A stretch of 64,000 bases of DNA from NCBI RefSeq assembly GCF_900099555.1, contig NZ_FMWM01000002.1:124001-188000 (forward strand). Reading direction: 5' to 3'. This DNA comes from Peptoniphilus raoultii. Its GTDB lineage: Bacteria; Bacillota; Clostridia; Tissierellales; Peptoniphilaceae. Every line of letters starts with the position of its first letter. The stretch's first letter is position 1. Both the position numbers and the translations under genes were made by a program. Of the stretch, positions 11,640 through 20,435 are shown one piece after another. The notes below the pieces were generated by a model. The model ran no database searches, was not told where the DNA came from, and saw only the letters and a program-made list of their open reading frames with translations.

Positions 11640-12845
11640 TTAATCATTATCTCTTTGCATTAGTAATAGTTCTGTATTGTCCATTTTTTTAATAGCAAAG
11701 ATTGATGAAAGTGGGCCTAAAAGGGCTCCCAAAATTATTGTAATTAAAAACATTAAAAGTATTAGTAAAATATTTGGCCTTAAAAAAGGCATTTTAAGCA
11801 TAGATGAAAAGGCATTATTAAAGGCAAGACTTATAACAAAGGAACAAATTCCTCCAATTAAGGCTCCTGTACCATTAATTAAAAGTGACTCGACAAGTAC
11901 AATTTCCTTTAATTTTTTCTTTGTTGCCCCTAAAATTCTTATTGTTGCAAATTCTCTCTTTCTTTCCTTCACTGAAAGTGTATTTACAAGGCTAAGGACA
12001 AAAAATGCCAAAATCCAAATAAGGCCTATTAATGCATAAACATAAAATAGCATATTTTTTGCTGAATCAGAAATTTCTGTCATTAATTTTTGAGGTAGTA
12101 GGGAATAGACCCTATCTGGTCTAAATCCTTCTCTAATTTCATTTGCTACAGTTTTTGGTTCAGTATTTTTTTTAACTTTTATCATAACTGAAGAGATTGT
12201 TTCCATATCATTGGCAATTGGATGATGTACTATTTTTTCATATTCTTTTGCAAGTCTATGCGTTTCTTCCATTGTCATAAAAACAGAATTGTCAAAACCC
12301 ATACCAGTTTTGGAAAGTCTTCCCTTTATTGTAAATTCTTGGTTAAAAAATTTAACTGTGTCTTTAATTGTCCCTCTTATATTGGCACCAACAACAACTT
12401 CTCCTGCTTTCATAGGAAGTTTTATTTGATGTTCAAGCCAAGGTTTTACTGAATAGTCATCATCAAAATCAATTCCTATAACTTGAATGGGGAAAGAGCA
12501 ACAGCCCGCCGATAAAGTTGCAAGATAAACTTGTGCCCATGCTTTTTCGACTCCCGGATATTCTTTAACCCTAGTTAAAACATCTCTATTAAAGAAAAAT
12601 GTATTAGGCTCTCCTCTCAAAATTGCTCCAGTTATTTTCGAGTCATAGCCTTCTGGCACAACAATAATATCTGCCCCCATCCTATCAGAAAGAGATTTCA
12701 TTCCAGCATTTAAGGATGAAATTATAAATGATGACATAAAAAGTATAAAGGTCAAAACCCCAACTAAAAACATTAAAGTATAGGATCTTGCCTTTTTATT
12801 TTGTATATTTTTTTTAGCTAAATTTATGGTGTATAAATCTTTCAT
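11640..12845 (-). CDS. FtsX/MacB-type ABC permease, third of the iron island
   Basis: This 401-residue permease has an N-terminal membrane helix, a large extracellular domain of about 210 residues, and three C-terminal helices, the MacB/FtsX layout. The extracellular domain contains an adjacent cysteine pair (AGCCSF) at about residue 113. Such proteins do mechanical work outside the membrane using a cytosolic ATPase and usually do not import a solute through a pore. It overlaps the FMN-binding lipoprotein gene by 4 bases and is last in the iron operon, before a terminator. It most likely works with the ATPase at 13267-13986. Its exact role in iron handling is unknown. Confidence 0.85.
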   Translation of the reverse strand: MKDLYTINLAKKNIQNKKARSYTLMFLVGVLTFILFMSSFIISSLNAGMKSLSDRMGADIIVVPEGYDSKITGAILRGEPNTFFFNRDVLTRVKEYPGVEKAWAQVYLATLSAGCCSFPIQVIGIDFDDDYSVKPWLEHQIKLPMKAGEVVVGANIRGTIKDTVKFFNQEFTIKGRLSKTGMGFDNSVFMTMEETHRLAKEYEKIVHHPIANDMETISSVMIKVKKNTEPKTVANEIREGFRPDRVYSLLPQKLMTEISDSAKNMLFYVYALIGLIWILAFFVLSLVNTLSVKERKREFATIRILGATKKKLKEIVLVESLLINGTGALIGGICSFVISLAFNNAFSSMLKMPFLRPNILLILLMFLITIILGALLGPLSSIFAIKKMDNTELLLMQRDND

Positions 12846-13270
12846 TTTCTAGCATCTTGCAAGGCATTGTTGCAAGCCTCAATAAACTGCTTATAAGATT
12901 CCGTTGCTCCGCTAATTTGATCTACTCCTTCAGGATTTCCTGCCTTAACAAGTTCATCAGGATATGAAGCTGCAAGGTTAATTGCCTTTTGAGCAATATT
13001 ATAAAGGCCTTCGTTTTGGCTGTAGCCATAATTTTCATCCTTGATTTTTCCATCTGAATCTAAATTTTCCATGGTGCAGGCAGAAATTTTTGAATCCTTA
13101 ACATCAATTGAAACCTTAACTATTCCGCCTCTTTCATCAGGATTAGATTCACCATTATAGGTTCCGTCTTTTAAATCTAGAGCCTCTGCAGAAGATTTTT
13201 TATCTCCTGAGCAGGCAATTAAAGTTAAGCTGATTAATAATAAGCTAAAGATTTTTAAAATATTTCTCAT
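12842..13270 (-). CDS. FMN-binding-domain lipoprotein
   Basis: This 142-residue lipoprotein has a signal peptide and lipobox (LIAC, Cys20), then one FMN_bind domain. The motif DQISGAT ends in Thr123, the residue type to which FMN is attached covalently by ApbE-type flavin transferases. Such domains carry electrons on the outer face of the membrane, as in NqrC and in extracellular electron transfer proteins. Here it lies inside a ferrous/ferric iron operon, overlapping the ATPase gene before it and the permease after it by 4 bases each. A role as extracellular ferric reductant or electron shuttle is inferred. Confidence 0.88.
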   Translation of the reverse strand: MRNILKIFSLLLISLTLIACSGDKKSSAEALDLKDGTYNGESNPDERGGIVKVSIDVKDSKISACTMENLDSDGKIKDENYGYSQNEGLYNIAQKAINLAASYPDELVKAGNPEGVDQISGATESYKQFIEACNNALQDARK

Positions 13271-13986
13271 ATAAACTCCTTCAATTTATTGTCTTTAATT
13301 TCTGTAGAAACTACAGGTCTTCTTCTTTTTTTAGTTTCTTCATTGGTAATCCTTCCGTGTTCAAGGGTAATCATTCTTTCAGATTCTTCGCCAACTTCAG
13401 GATCATGAGTAACAACAATTATAGTTGAGCCGGCATTATGAAGTTTTTCAAATATATCCATTACTATAAATTCATTTTTTTCATCAAGGTTACCTGTTGG
13501 TTCGTCAGCAAGTAAAATTGATGGGTGATTTATTAGGGCTCTTGCAATACAAACTCTTTGTTGCTCTCCTCCCGATAATTGGTTGGGAAGATGCTTTGCA
13601 CGGTCTTTTAAACCAACAGCTTCTAAAGCAGCCATAGCTTCTTCTGCATCAGGCATTGAATGATAATACTGAGCCATCATTACATTTTCAAGAGCTGACA
13701 AATAATTTACAAGGTGGAACTGTTGAAAAATAAGGCCTATTTTGTCCCTTCTAATAACAGTAAGTTCTTTAGGAGATTTTTTTGAAATATCTTCTCCCTC
13801 TAAAATTACTTCGCCAATTGAAGGCTTGTCCATGGCTCCGATTATGTTCATCATGGTAGTTTTTCCTGAGCCTGAAGGTCCCATTATGGAAAGCCACTCT
13901 CCTTTTTCTACCCTTAAATTAATTTTATCAAGCGCCTTAAGATCTCCATAAATTTTAGATACGTCTACAAGTTTTAATATATCCAT
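13267..13986 (-). CDS. LolD/MacB-type ABC ATPase of the iron island
   Basis: This 239-residue ATP-binding protein has Walker A (GPSGSGKTT) at about residue 37, the signature LSGGEQQ, and Walker B followed by DEPTGNLDE, which is typical of the LolD/MacB/FtsE class. A tail of about 20 basic residues follows the domain. It energises FtsX-type permeases, and such permeases stand on both sides (13999-16411 upstream and 11640-12845 downstream). The ATG is 12 bases after the upstream permease stop. Confidence 0.92.
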   Translation of the reverse strand: MDILKLVDVSKIYGDLKALDKINLRVEKGEWLSIMGPSGSGKTTMMNIIGAMDKPSIGEVILEGEDISKKSPKELTVIRRDKIGLIFQQFHLVNYLSALENVMMAQYYHSMPDAEEAMAALEAVGLKDRAKHLPNQLSGGEQQRVCIARALINHPSILLADEPTGNLDEKNEFIVMDIFEKLHNAGSTIIVVTHDPEVGEESERMITLEHGRITNEETKKRRRPVVSTEIKDNKLKEFI

Positions 13987-13998
13987 AATTTTCCTTTC

Positions 13999-15138
13999 TT
14001 ATTCTCCACGAAGTACAAGTGCCGGCTCAATATCCACAGTTTTTGAAACGGGGATAAGTGATGCGACAATAGTAATAATTACACAAACTATAATGGTTAA
14101 AGGAGCAAGGAGTGGCAAAAATGAAACTTTTCTTGCAAAAACTGAAATTGAAACTCTATTTGCAAAAACATAACCAAGCCCAACTCCAAAGATTCCTCCA
14201 AAAATTCCTAGAGTTATCCCTTCGCCTAAAAAGTCCAGAACTACTGATTTATTTGTAGCTCCAAGGGCTTTTTTAAGGCCGATTTCTCTACGCCTTTCAG
14301 TAACAACTGCCATCATAGTTGTTGATACACAAATCATCATTATAAATAAAACAATAATTGTTACTATAAAAACCAAGGCTTGAAGTTTATTTAAAACTAT
14401 ATCTTGGGAAGCCGTCACTCTTTTTACAAGCTGAGGAGTTAAGGATGCATCCTTTTGGGAAATATTTGTAACTATTTGAGAAAGCTCATTTTGTTCAGCT
14501 TCCACAGAATATTCCACAACATCATAATTTTTATCTTTTACAAGTCCTGAAATATCTTCAATTGACATAAAAATTAATTCTTCTTCCTTACCACCTGTTG
14601 TTACAACGCCAGTAATATTAAAATTTGTATCTGTTGAGCCTGTGCCGTTTACCTTTGGTGTATTTATTATCATCTTATCGCCAGCCTTAAGTCCTAAGGC
14701 CTTTGATATTTCATTTCCTATTAAAACTTCACGGCTATTTTCAGGCCATTTTCCATCAATTAGCCAGTAAGGAGAATTTTCCTTTGCCCCCTTTAAATCA
14801 GTGCCCGCAAGCATATAGGGCTGCTCATTTATTTTTGCATTTTGATAAATATAGGGTGCAACTCCAACAAGTTTTCCCTTTGGAATTAGAGAATTCATTT
14901 CATCAAGCTGGTCATCTGTAATTTTTTCTTCAGGGTCAGTTGGAATTACAAGCATATTTGCTCCGTAGGAACGAAATTCTTTGCCCATTTGCCTTGGAAT
15001 GTCATAGTAAATTGTGACAAGGCCTGAAAGAATTGTTGCTCCCATGGCTATGGCAAGAAGGGCTGTTATCATTCTTGATTTTCTTCTGGCCAAGGAAGAA
15101 AAAATCATTTTTAAATAAAATTTATTTTTACCTTCCAT
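13999..15138 (-). CDS. FtsX/MacB-type ABC permease, second of the iron island
   Basis: This 379-residue permease has one N-terminal helix, an extracellular domain of about 220 residues and three C-terminal helices. The conserved ERRREIGLKKALGATN segment sits in the coupling region. It resembles the Cj1661/Cj1662-type permeases of the Campylobacter jejuni P19 iron locus. It overlaps the upstream permease by 11 bases and precedes the ATPase by 12 bases. The two adjacent permeases may form a heterodimer. Confidence 0.88.
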   Translation of the reverse strand: MEGKNKFYLKMIFSSLARRKSRMITALLAIAMGATILSGLVTIYYDIPRQMGKEFRSYGANMLVIPTDPEEKITDDQLDEMNSLIPKGKLVGVAPYIYQNAKINEQPYMLAGTDLKGAKENSPYWLIDGKWPENSREVLIGNEISKALGLKAGDKMIINTPKVNGTGSTDTNFNITGVVTTGGKEEELIFMSIEDISGLVKDKNYDVVEYSVEAEQNELSQIVTNISQKDASLTPQLVKRVTASQDIVLNKLQALVFIVTIIVLFIMMICVSTTMMAVVTERRREIGLKKALGATNKSVVLDFLGEGITLGIFGGIFGVGLGYVFANRVSISVFARKVSFLPLLAPLTIIVCVIITIVASLIPVSKTVDIEPALVLRGE

Positions 15139-16411
15139 GTAGGACCTCCGTTGGATTTAAGTTTAGTAAATATCTTATGGCAGGTATTGAACCTAAAAGA
15201 GTTACTAAAACAATTAGGATGGCTACAATTGGTATTACCATTGCAGTCGGAGCAATTGCAGAACCGAAAACTGAAATTCCTATAACCTGAGTTAAGGCAA
15301 GGCCCACAAAATATCCAATAACAGCTCCAAAAATTGCCGTTATGATTATTTCCACAAGTATTATGCCAATTATCCGCCCATTATTTGCACCAATTGCCTT
15401 TTGAAGGCCTATTTCATTTGACCTTTCCATAACTGATGCTGTAATTAGATTTGAAATTCCAAAGCCTGAACCTATTAAAGTCAAAACTGTAATTAAAATC
15501 ATAAGAAGGGTTGTCTTATTTAAAATATCTCCTTCACTTTCGGCAACTTGTCTAATTGGTTTTGCAACTGAATCTGTCATAACTTCTGTTATTTGATAAC
15601 AAATTGCTGAAACGTATGCTGTACAGTACCAAACTTCCCATTCCTTAATTGTTAAGGAAAGGGGATTTTTTGCTGCCTTTCTTGCTAGGTCATTATCAGG
15701 TGTTGTCAAAGCTGAAACTTCAACTTTATTTACAACATTTGAAACACTAGCAAAATTTTGAGCTACTGACAAAGGAACATAGATAAATGAATCTTCATCA
15801 GATCCTGATGAGAAAATTCCCTTTATTGTTAGTTTTTTATTTATAGTAGCACTTTTTATGTCAAGTGTGTCGCCAAGTTTGTAACCATTTCTATCCGCAA
15901 AAAGTTTCCCCACCATGACAAAATCTGTGTCATCTTCCTTTAGCCATTCGCCTTCAATTTCCCACCAATTTTTAAGCCTTATCATTCCCGTATCTATTGA
16001 TTCTCCAGTGGGCAAATCCATGTGTTTATCAAACCAAGTCCCCACCATTTTTGTGTGCTTAGTATCATTATTAACAGAAACCCAAGTGTTAAAATATGGA
16101 GTGTAGTCTACAATATTATAGGCCCAAAAAATAGTTTTTATTTTTGGAAGTTCATCTTCCTTTAAATATTTTTGAACCTGTCCTTCTTTTTCTTCCATGC
16201 CATATAAATCATCTAATAATGAGGCTTCTTTAGGAAGAACATTAATATTTGCCCCATAAGTTTTTAATTCTTGATTTACCTTATCTCCTACTCCAAGCAT
16301 GGTGTTTAGCATGGAAGTTGCAAGAGATGCTCCAAGGGCAACTGTAAATGCTATTAGAAGCATCTTTCCCTTTTGTCTAAAAAGGGCTCCTCTAATTATT
16401 CTCCAAAACAT
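15128..16411 (-). CDS. FtsX/MacB-type ABC permease, first of the iron island
   Basis: This 427-residue permease has the MacB layout, with a larger extracellular domain (about 270 residues) than its neighbour. The coupling segment reads ERSNEIGLQKAIGANN. It follows the DUF2318 gene after 8 bases and overlaps the next permease by 11 bases. Its pairing with P19, DUF2318 and FTR1 genes is known from P19-type iron uptake loci, and its function there is inferred to be handing iron or reductant to the transporter. Confidence 0.88.
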   Translation of the reverse strand: MFWRIIRGALFRQKGKMLLIAFTVALGASLATSMLNTMLGVGDKVNQELKTYGANINVLPKEASLLDDLYGMEEKEGQVQKYLKEDELPKIKTIFWAYNIVDYTPYFNTWVSVNNDTKHTKMVGTWFDKHMDLPTGESIDTGMIRLKNWWEIEGEWLKEDDTDFVMVGKLFADRNGYKLGDTLDIKSATINKKLTIKGIFSSGSDEDSFIYVPLSVAQNFASVSNVVNKVEVSALTTPDNDLARKAAKNPLSLTIKEWEVWYCTAYVSAICYQITEVMTDSVAKPIRQVAESEGDILNKTTLLMILITVLTLIGSGFGISNLITASVMERSNEIGLQKAIGANNGRIIGIILVEIIITAIFGAVIGYFVGLALTQVIGISVFGSAIAPTAMVIPIVAILIVLVTLLGSIPAIRYLLNLNPTEVLHGR

Positions 16412-16419
16412 AAATCCTC

Positions 16420-17667
16420 CTACTTAAATACATAGCTTAAAGCATCAAGATCTTTAGGCTGAATTTTTATCTTTTGATCATGAACGATATATGGGAAAGG
16501 TATAGGATTACATCCACCTGCAAAACCTATCGTCCCTCTATTCATAACAACGTCACATAATTTACAAACAACATCATCGCCTCTTTCAAAATATCCAGAA
16601 GGTCCACAAATTTCACAGGCGTCAAGAACTACTCCATAAGATCCTTCAGATTTTTTTATGGCAAAAAATCTCATTTCCACTCCGTCTTTAGCCTTGTATA
16701 AATATCTATGAAGATGCATATCTTCAAGTGAGGATAGAGGAATTTCTATCATGCCATCAACAGTTTCATAATCTTCTGGCGGCGATAGGGCCTCTTCTCT
16801 ATTGGCAAAGGCCTTACCAGCTGTTAGTGAAAGAGTATTAATTACTAAAACTATAAGGCAGAAAATTGCCCAGCGTCTTTTATTTCTCATCCTATATTTT
16901 ATTTTTCTAAGCTGAGCTGAATTTTTATAGGGCTCTGTAATTTTTACATTTTCCCTATATAAAATAATTGGCACAAAAGCAATTATTAGCATATTTAAAA
17001 ATAAAAATAAATTTTCATGGTTGGCAATTGCTGCAATTATTTTGAAAAAATTTACATTCCTTGGGATTATGCCCTTGGAGTAAAATCTTTGAACTATTAA
17101 ATTAATTTGTGTGATAGAGGAGGCAATTAGAGATAAGATAACTATACTCTTTAAATTTTTTTCATCTAATTTTGAAGCACATTTATAAATTGCAAGCCCT
17201 GTTAGAATCATCATAATAACTCCAAAAACAAAGCCTAAAATTCTAAATAGTACCATTGTTGATACTGCACTTTCGCCATAATAGACAAATTTATTTGCCT
17301 GATTAAATACTGCCGGCAAATAATAAAAACAAAGCCCAACTGTATAAACTGTAATGGCAAGAGACATTATATTTTCTGAGAGTTTTTTACTTAATCTATC
17401 TTTAAATATAATAAAAATTAATATTAAAAATAGTGAGATGACTATAGGAACCATTGACCAAAAATTGAGTTCTGTCCTATTTATAAAGTGTGGTATATTT
17501 CTAATAACAGTTGAAATTATCGCTGCTATTAATCCTAAAACAAAAGAAATTATAATAACTATTCTCTTCTTTTTTAGGTTCTCAATTCTATAATAACTTA
17601 AAATAATTGCAATCATAAAAGAAAATGCAATTCCTGCCTCCATAACTTTAATAAAAATTTTTAAAAT
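16420..17667 (-). CDS. DUF2318 membrane protein with cysteine motifs (Fe-S containing type)
   Basis: The protein has about eight membrane segments in the first ~280 residues, then an extracellular C-terminal domain of ~130 residues. That domain holds the DUF2318 cysteine motifs CEICG, CKLCD and GGCNPIP, which can bind metal or an Fe-S centre. The same family stands beside P19 and FTR1 in Campylobacter (Cj1660). The start is unusual. A clear GGAGG at 17675-17679 lies 7 bases before an ATT at 17667, which gives an N-terminus (ILKIFIKVMEAG) that fits the family. TTG 17682 and ATG 17643 lack a ribosome binding site. AUU initiation is a hypothesis. Confidence 0.85.
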   Translation of the reverse strand: MLKIFIKVMEAGIAFSFMIAIILSYYRIENLKKKRIVIIISFVLGLIAAIISTVIRNIPHFINRTELNFWSMVPIVISLFLILIFIIFKDRLSKKLSENIMSLAITVYTVGLCFYYLPAVFNQANKFVYYGESAVSTMVLFRILGFVFGVIMMILTGLAIYKCASKLDEKNLKSIVILSLIASSITQINLIVQRFYSKGIIPRNVNFFKIIAAIANHENLFLFLNMLIIAFVPIILYRENVKITEPYKNSAQLRKIKYRMRNKRRWAIFCLIVLVINTLSLTAGKAFANREEALSPPEDYETVDGMIEIPLSSLEDMHLHRYLYKAKDGVEMRFFAIKKSEGSYGVVLDACEICGPSGYFERGDDVVCKLCDVVMNRGTIGFAGGCNPIPFPYIVHDQKIKIQPKDLDALSYVFK

Positions 17668-17694
17668 AATTTCACCTCCCAAATAAACACATAA

Positions 17695-17714
17695 AAGGGG
17701 AATAAATTCCCCTT
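17695..17714 (-). terminator. Intercistronic terminator-like hairpin between P19 and DUF2318 genes
   Basis: AAGGGGAAT and ATTCCCCTT form a 9-bp stem with a 2-base gap in the middle. On the minus strand it is followed by TTTATGTGTTTATTT. It probably lowers expression of the downstream genes or protects the upstream mRNA end. Confidence 0.65.
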
Positions 17715-17735
17715 GTAATAAAAAATATTATAATC

Positions 17736-18413
17736 TTACCATTGTGGTCCATTCCATTCAAAGTCTGTCCATTCAACAACGATTGGTTCAGTCCAGAATC
17801 TTCCAGTAACACCAGTTTCTTTGTCTACGTGTAGTAGATAGTCGTTTCCTGGTGCAGCTACTTCAAATTTTACATTGTAAACGCCAACACCTTCATCAAA
17901 TTTAACATTTGCACCATAGTGAGGACCGTCAGAAGCATTCATTGGCATGAAAGCAACTTCTTGAACGTGGTCAGAACCTTGTTTTTGAAGATAAGCTTTA
18001 ACATTTAACCATGGAACGAAATCGCCAACACCATATCCAAGTGTTGAACCTTCCTCAGATGCAGAAATGTCAGCTTCAATGTGGCAATCAGATTCTTCTT
18101 TAGGAAGAGAATTTCCTGCTGGTTCCATGTCTACTGGTTGGAAATAAACACCTGAAATTACAAGTGGTCCTTCTGTATGGTCATCACCAATTGGGAATTC
18201 TTCAAATCCTGCAGTTTCTTCTCCAGGACCAGCTGCTGGGGCTGCTGCTTCTTCAGTACCTTTGTTTTCTGCTCCTGCATTTTCAGTTGCTGCTTCTTCA
18301 GTTGATGCGGCTGCGTTATTAGCAGGTGCTTCTTCTTTTTTACCACAAGCAGTAAATGTCATTGAACATACAAGCACTACAGCTAATAAAAGTAAATTTT
18401 TCTTTTTTAACAT
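17736..18413 (-). CDS. P19/Tp34-type iron-binding lipoprotein
   Basis: This 225-residue lipoprotein (lipobox Cys23, FTAC) has an Ala/Glu-rich linker over about residues 26-66, then a P19/Tp34 domain (Pfam PF10634). Candidate metal ligands of the family are visible: Met in VDMEP, Glu/His in CHIEADI, and the MPMN and GPHYG segments. The P19 protein of Campylobacter binds iron and copper outside the membrane and hands iron to FTR1. It precedes FTR1's partner genes, 9 bases after the FTR1 stop. The alanine-rich linker has noticeably higher GC than its surroundings. Confidence 0.9.
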   Translation of the reverse strand: MLKKKNLLLLAVVLVCSMTFTACGKKEEAPANNAAASTEEAATENAGAENKGTEEAAAPAAGPGEETAGFEEFPIGDDHTEGPLVISGVYFQPVDMEPAGNSLPKEESDCHIEADISASEEGSTLGYGVGDFVPWLNVKAYLQKQGSDHVQEVAFMPMNASDGPHYGANVKFDEGVGVYNVKFEVAAPGNDYLLHVDKETGVTGRFWTEPIVVEWTDFEWNGPQW

Positions 18414-18422
18414 ATTTTCCTC

Positions 18423-19757
18423 CTAGTTTTTTTGTCTAGCTTCAAGCTCAGACCTAATTTTTTTATTTCTTCTACTTTGGTAAATAACAGAAATAATAGT
18501 TACTACTAATAGAATTATTTGTGGAATTAGATTTTCGTATCTATCATAGATACCAAGAGCTTCAAAGCTCCAGCCATTCATCCAGGGTACTATCGTTCTT
18601 CCAATTACATCAGCTTCTTGAAGTTCTCCAACTCCCTTTCCAACAAAGGATATACAGAGAATAAACATTAGCCAGCTTGTGAAAGTAAAGAATGGTTTAA
18701 GCGGAAGCCTTACCGTTACCTTAGCAATTAAGTAATAAACTATGGCAAGTATTACTACGGCAACCCCAAGTCCAATCCACATATGAATTGGATTTTCGGC
18801 TATACTTGATCTCATTCCTTGGAAGAATAAAATTAATTCGGCGCCTTCCCTGGCAACTGCCAAAAAGGATGTGAAAGACAAGGTAATCATATTTCCTCTT
18901 GAAATTGATTCTTCAACCTTATTTTGTATATATCTATTCCAAACTTCAACTTCAGATTTTGAAAGCATCCAATTTGAAACGTAGAATAATACAATTACGG
19001 CCAAGAACATGGCAATTCCTTCAAAAATTTCCTGTCCTACACCTGACTCTACTTCTCCCACTTTATTGGCGATTACATTAAAGACATAGGCTAGAACTAC
19101 TGAAAACAGAATTCCCACTAATGCTCCAAGATAAACGCCCTTTAAATAAGTTCTATTATTAGTCTTAGTTAAATAAGCAGCAATCGCTGCAACAACAAGA
19201 ATGGCTTCAAGACCTTCACGAAGTGTTAAACCAAGTACTGCAAAAAATGTACCAAATCTCTTAGTCAGCTCTGCAAGAAGTCCACTTGTGCTTGTACTTG
19301 CAAGATCTCCACCACCTTGTCTTTCTTCTACTGAACCGGAAGTATTTCCGTCAAGAGTGTTTGCATCTTCATGCAAATATGTTATCAATTGTTCAATTTC
19401 ATTTTTTACTTCTGTTGAGTCTGCATTATCTTTAATCATTTTTTTGGCTCTGTAAAATTGGTGTTCAACCATTGAGCCTCTTGATCCTGAAATTGCAGAC
19501 ATTGTTGTTTTTTCAAAACCTATTTTTTCATAAAACTTAAAGTAAGCCACGTTTACAGCATCAGTTGCAGCTTTTTTAGCTTCATCATCATTGGGTTTAT
19601 ATTTTTCTATGGCTTCATTTAAATAGACACTCATAGCATCTGCTACTTCTACCCAATTTGCATACTGAACATCATCTGCAAAAGCTGTAATAAAAGATGT
19701 AGCAAACATTAAAAGTACTAAAATAAAAAGATTTATTTTATTTTTTAATAATTTCAT
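18423..19757 (-). CDS. FTR1-family high-affinity iron permease
   Basis: This 444-residue protein begins with a signal peptide (about 1-27) and an extracellular helical region (28-165), followed by a seven-helix FTR1 domain. Both iron-translocation motifs of the REXXE type are present: REGLE at residues 180-184 and REGAE at 303-307. In yeast FTR1 these carry iron across the membrane after oxidation. In bacteria the partner is P19 rather than a multicopper oxidase, as here. The gene overlaps the ATPase gene before it by 4 bases and lies 9 bases before the P19-like gene. Confidence 0.93.
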   Translation of the reverse strand: MKLLKNKINLFILVLLMFATSFITAFADDVQYANWVEVADAMSVYLNEAIEKYKPNDDEAKKAATDAVNVAYFKFYEKIGFEKTTMSAISGSRGSMVEHQFYRAKKMIKDNADSTEVKNEIEQLITYLHEDANTLDGNTSGSVEERQGGGDLASTSTSGLLAELTKRFGTFFAVLGLTLREGLEAILVVAAIAAYLTKTNNRTYLKGVYLGALVGILFSVVLAYVFNVIANKVGEVESGVGQEIFEGIAMFLAVIVLFYVSNWMLSKSEVEVWNRYIQNKVEESISRGNMITLSFTSFLAVAREGAELILFFQGMRSSIAENPIHMWIGLGVAVVILAIVYYLIAKVTVRLPLKPFFTFTSWLMFILCISFVGKGVGELQEADVIGRTIVPWMNGWSFEALGIYDRYENLIPQIILLVVTIISVIYQSRRNKKIRSELEARQKN

Positions 19758-20434
19758 TTTATCCCCCTCTTCTTAGTTAAATTTCCATCTTCCATTTCGT
19801 AAAGTACATCTCCGTATTTTAAAATATCAAGCTCATGAGTAACAATAACTAGTGCAGTTCCTTGACCATTGATTTTTTTAAAAAGATCCATTATTTCGCT
19901 TGTTGTATGTGAGTCTAAATCACTTGTTGGTTCATCTAAAATCAAAACCTTTGGTTTATTAATCATAGACCTTGCTATTAAAACTCTTTTTAGTTCGCCG
20001 CCTGACAAATTTTTGGGGAAATCATCTTTTAAATGGAAAATTCCCATCATATCCAAAAGCATTGCAGCTCTTTCGTAGGAAGATTCTTCTTTTTTAAACA
20101 AATAATAGGGCAAGGACACATTTTCAAGGACACTTAAATTTGGAATTGTTCCAAGCATTTGAGGAACAAATCCTATAAATTCATTTCTAGCCCTTGAAAT
20201 TTCTTCATCAGAAAAGTCATTAATATTTTTACCTTCATAGAGAACCTGCCCCTCTGTGGGAGCAAGAAGTCCTGATAGCAAATTTAAAAGAGTAGATTTT
20301 CCTGACCCACTCCTGCCAATTATGTGTACAAAATCGCCTTCATTAACTTTAAGATTGCAATCTTTAACTGCAAAGAAAGTGTGAGAGCCTCTTGTAAAAC
20401 TTTTACTTAAATTCTTACTTTCAATTAAACACAT
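19754..20434 (-). CDS. LolD/MacB-type ABC ATPase, first of the iron island
   Basis: This 226-residue ATPase has Walker A (GRSGSGKST) at about residue 40, signature LSGGELKR, and DEPTSDLD after Walker B. It is of the LolD/MacB class, and the operon therefore holds two such ATPases for three FtsX permeases. It overlaps FTR1 by 4 bases and starts 1 base after the DUF4418 stop. Which permease it drives cannot be read from the sequence. Confidence 0.92.
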   Translation of the reverse strand: MCLIESKNLSKSFTRGSHTFFAVKDCNLKVNEGDFVHIIGRSGSGKSTLLNLLSGLLAPTEGQVLYEGKNINDFSDEEISRARNEFIGFVPQMLGTIPNLSVLENVSLPYYLFKKEESSYERAAMLLDMMGIFHLKDDFPKNLSGGELKRVLIARSMINKPKVLILDEPTSDLDSHTTSEIMDLFKKINGQGTALVIVTHELDILKYGDVLYEMEDGNLTKKRGIK

Positions 20435-20435
20435 A

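Noticed and set aside
17736-18413. Alternative frame rich in Lys/Gln inside the P19-like gene
   Set aside because: It mirrors the repetitive Ala/Glu linker codons; the P19 frame has the signal peptide and family motifs.
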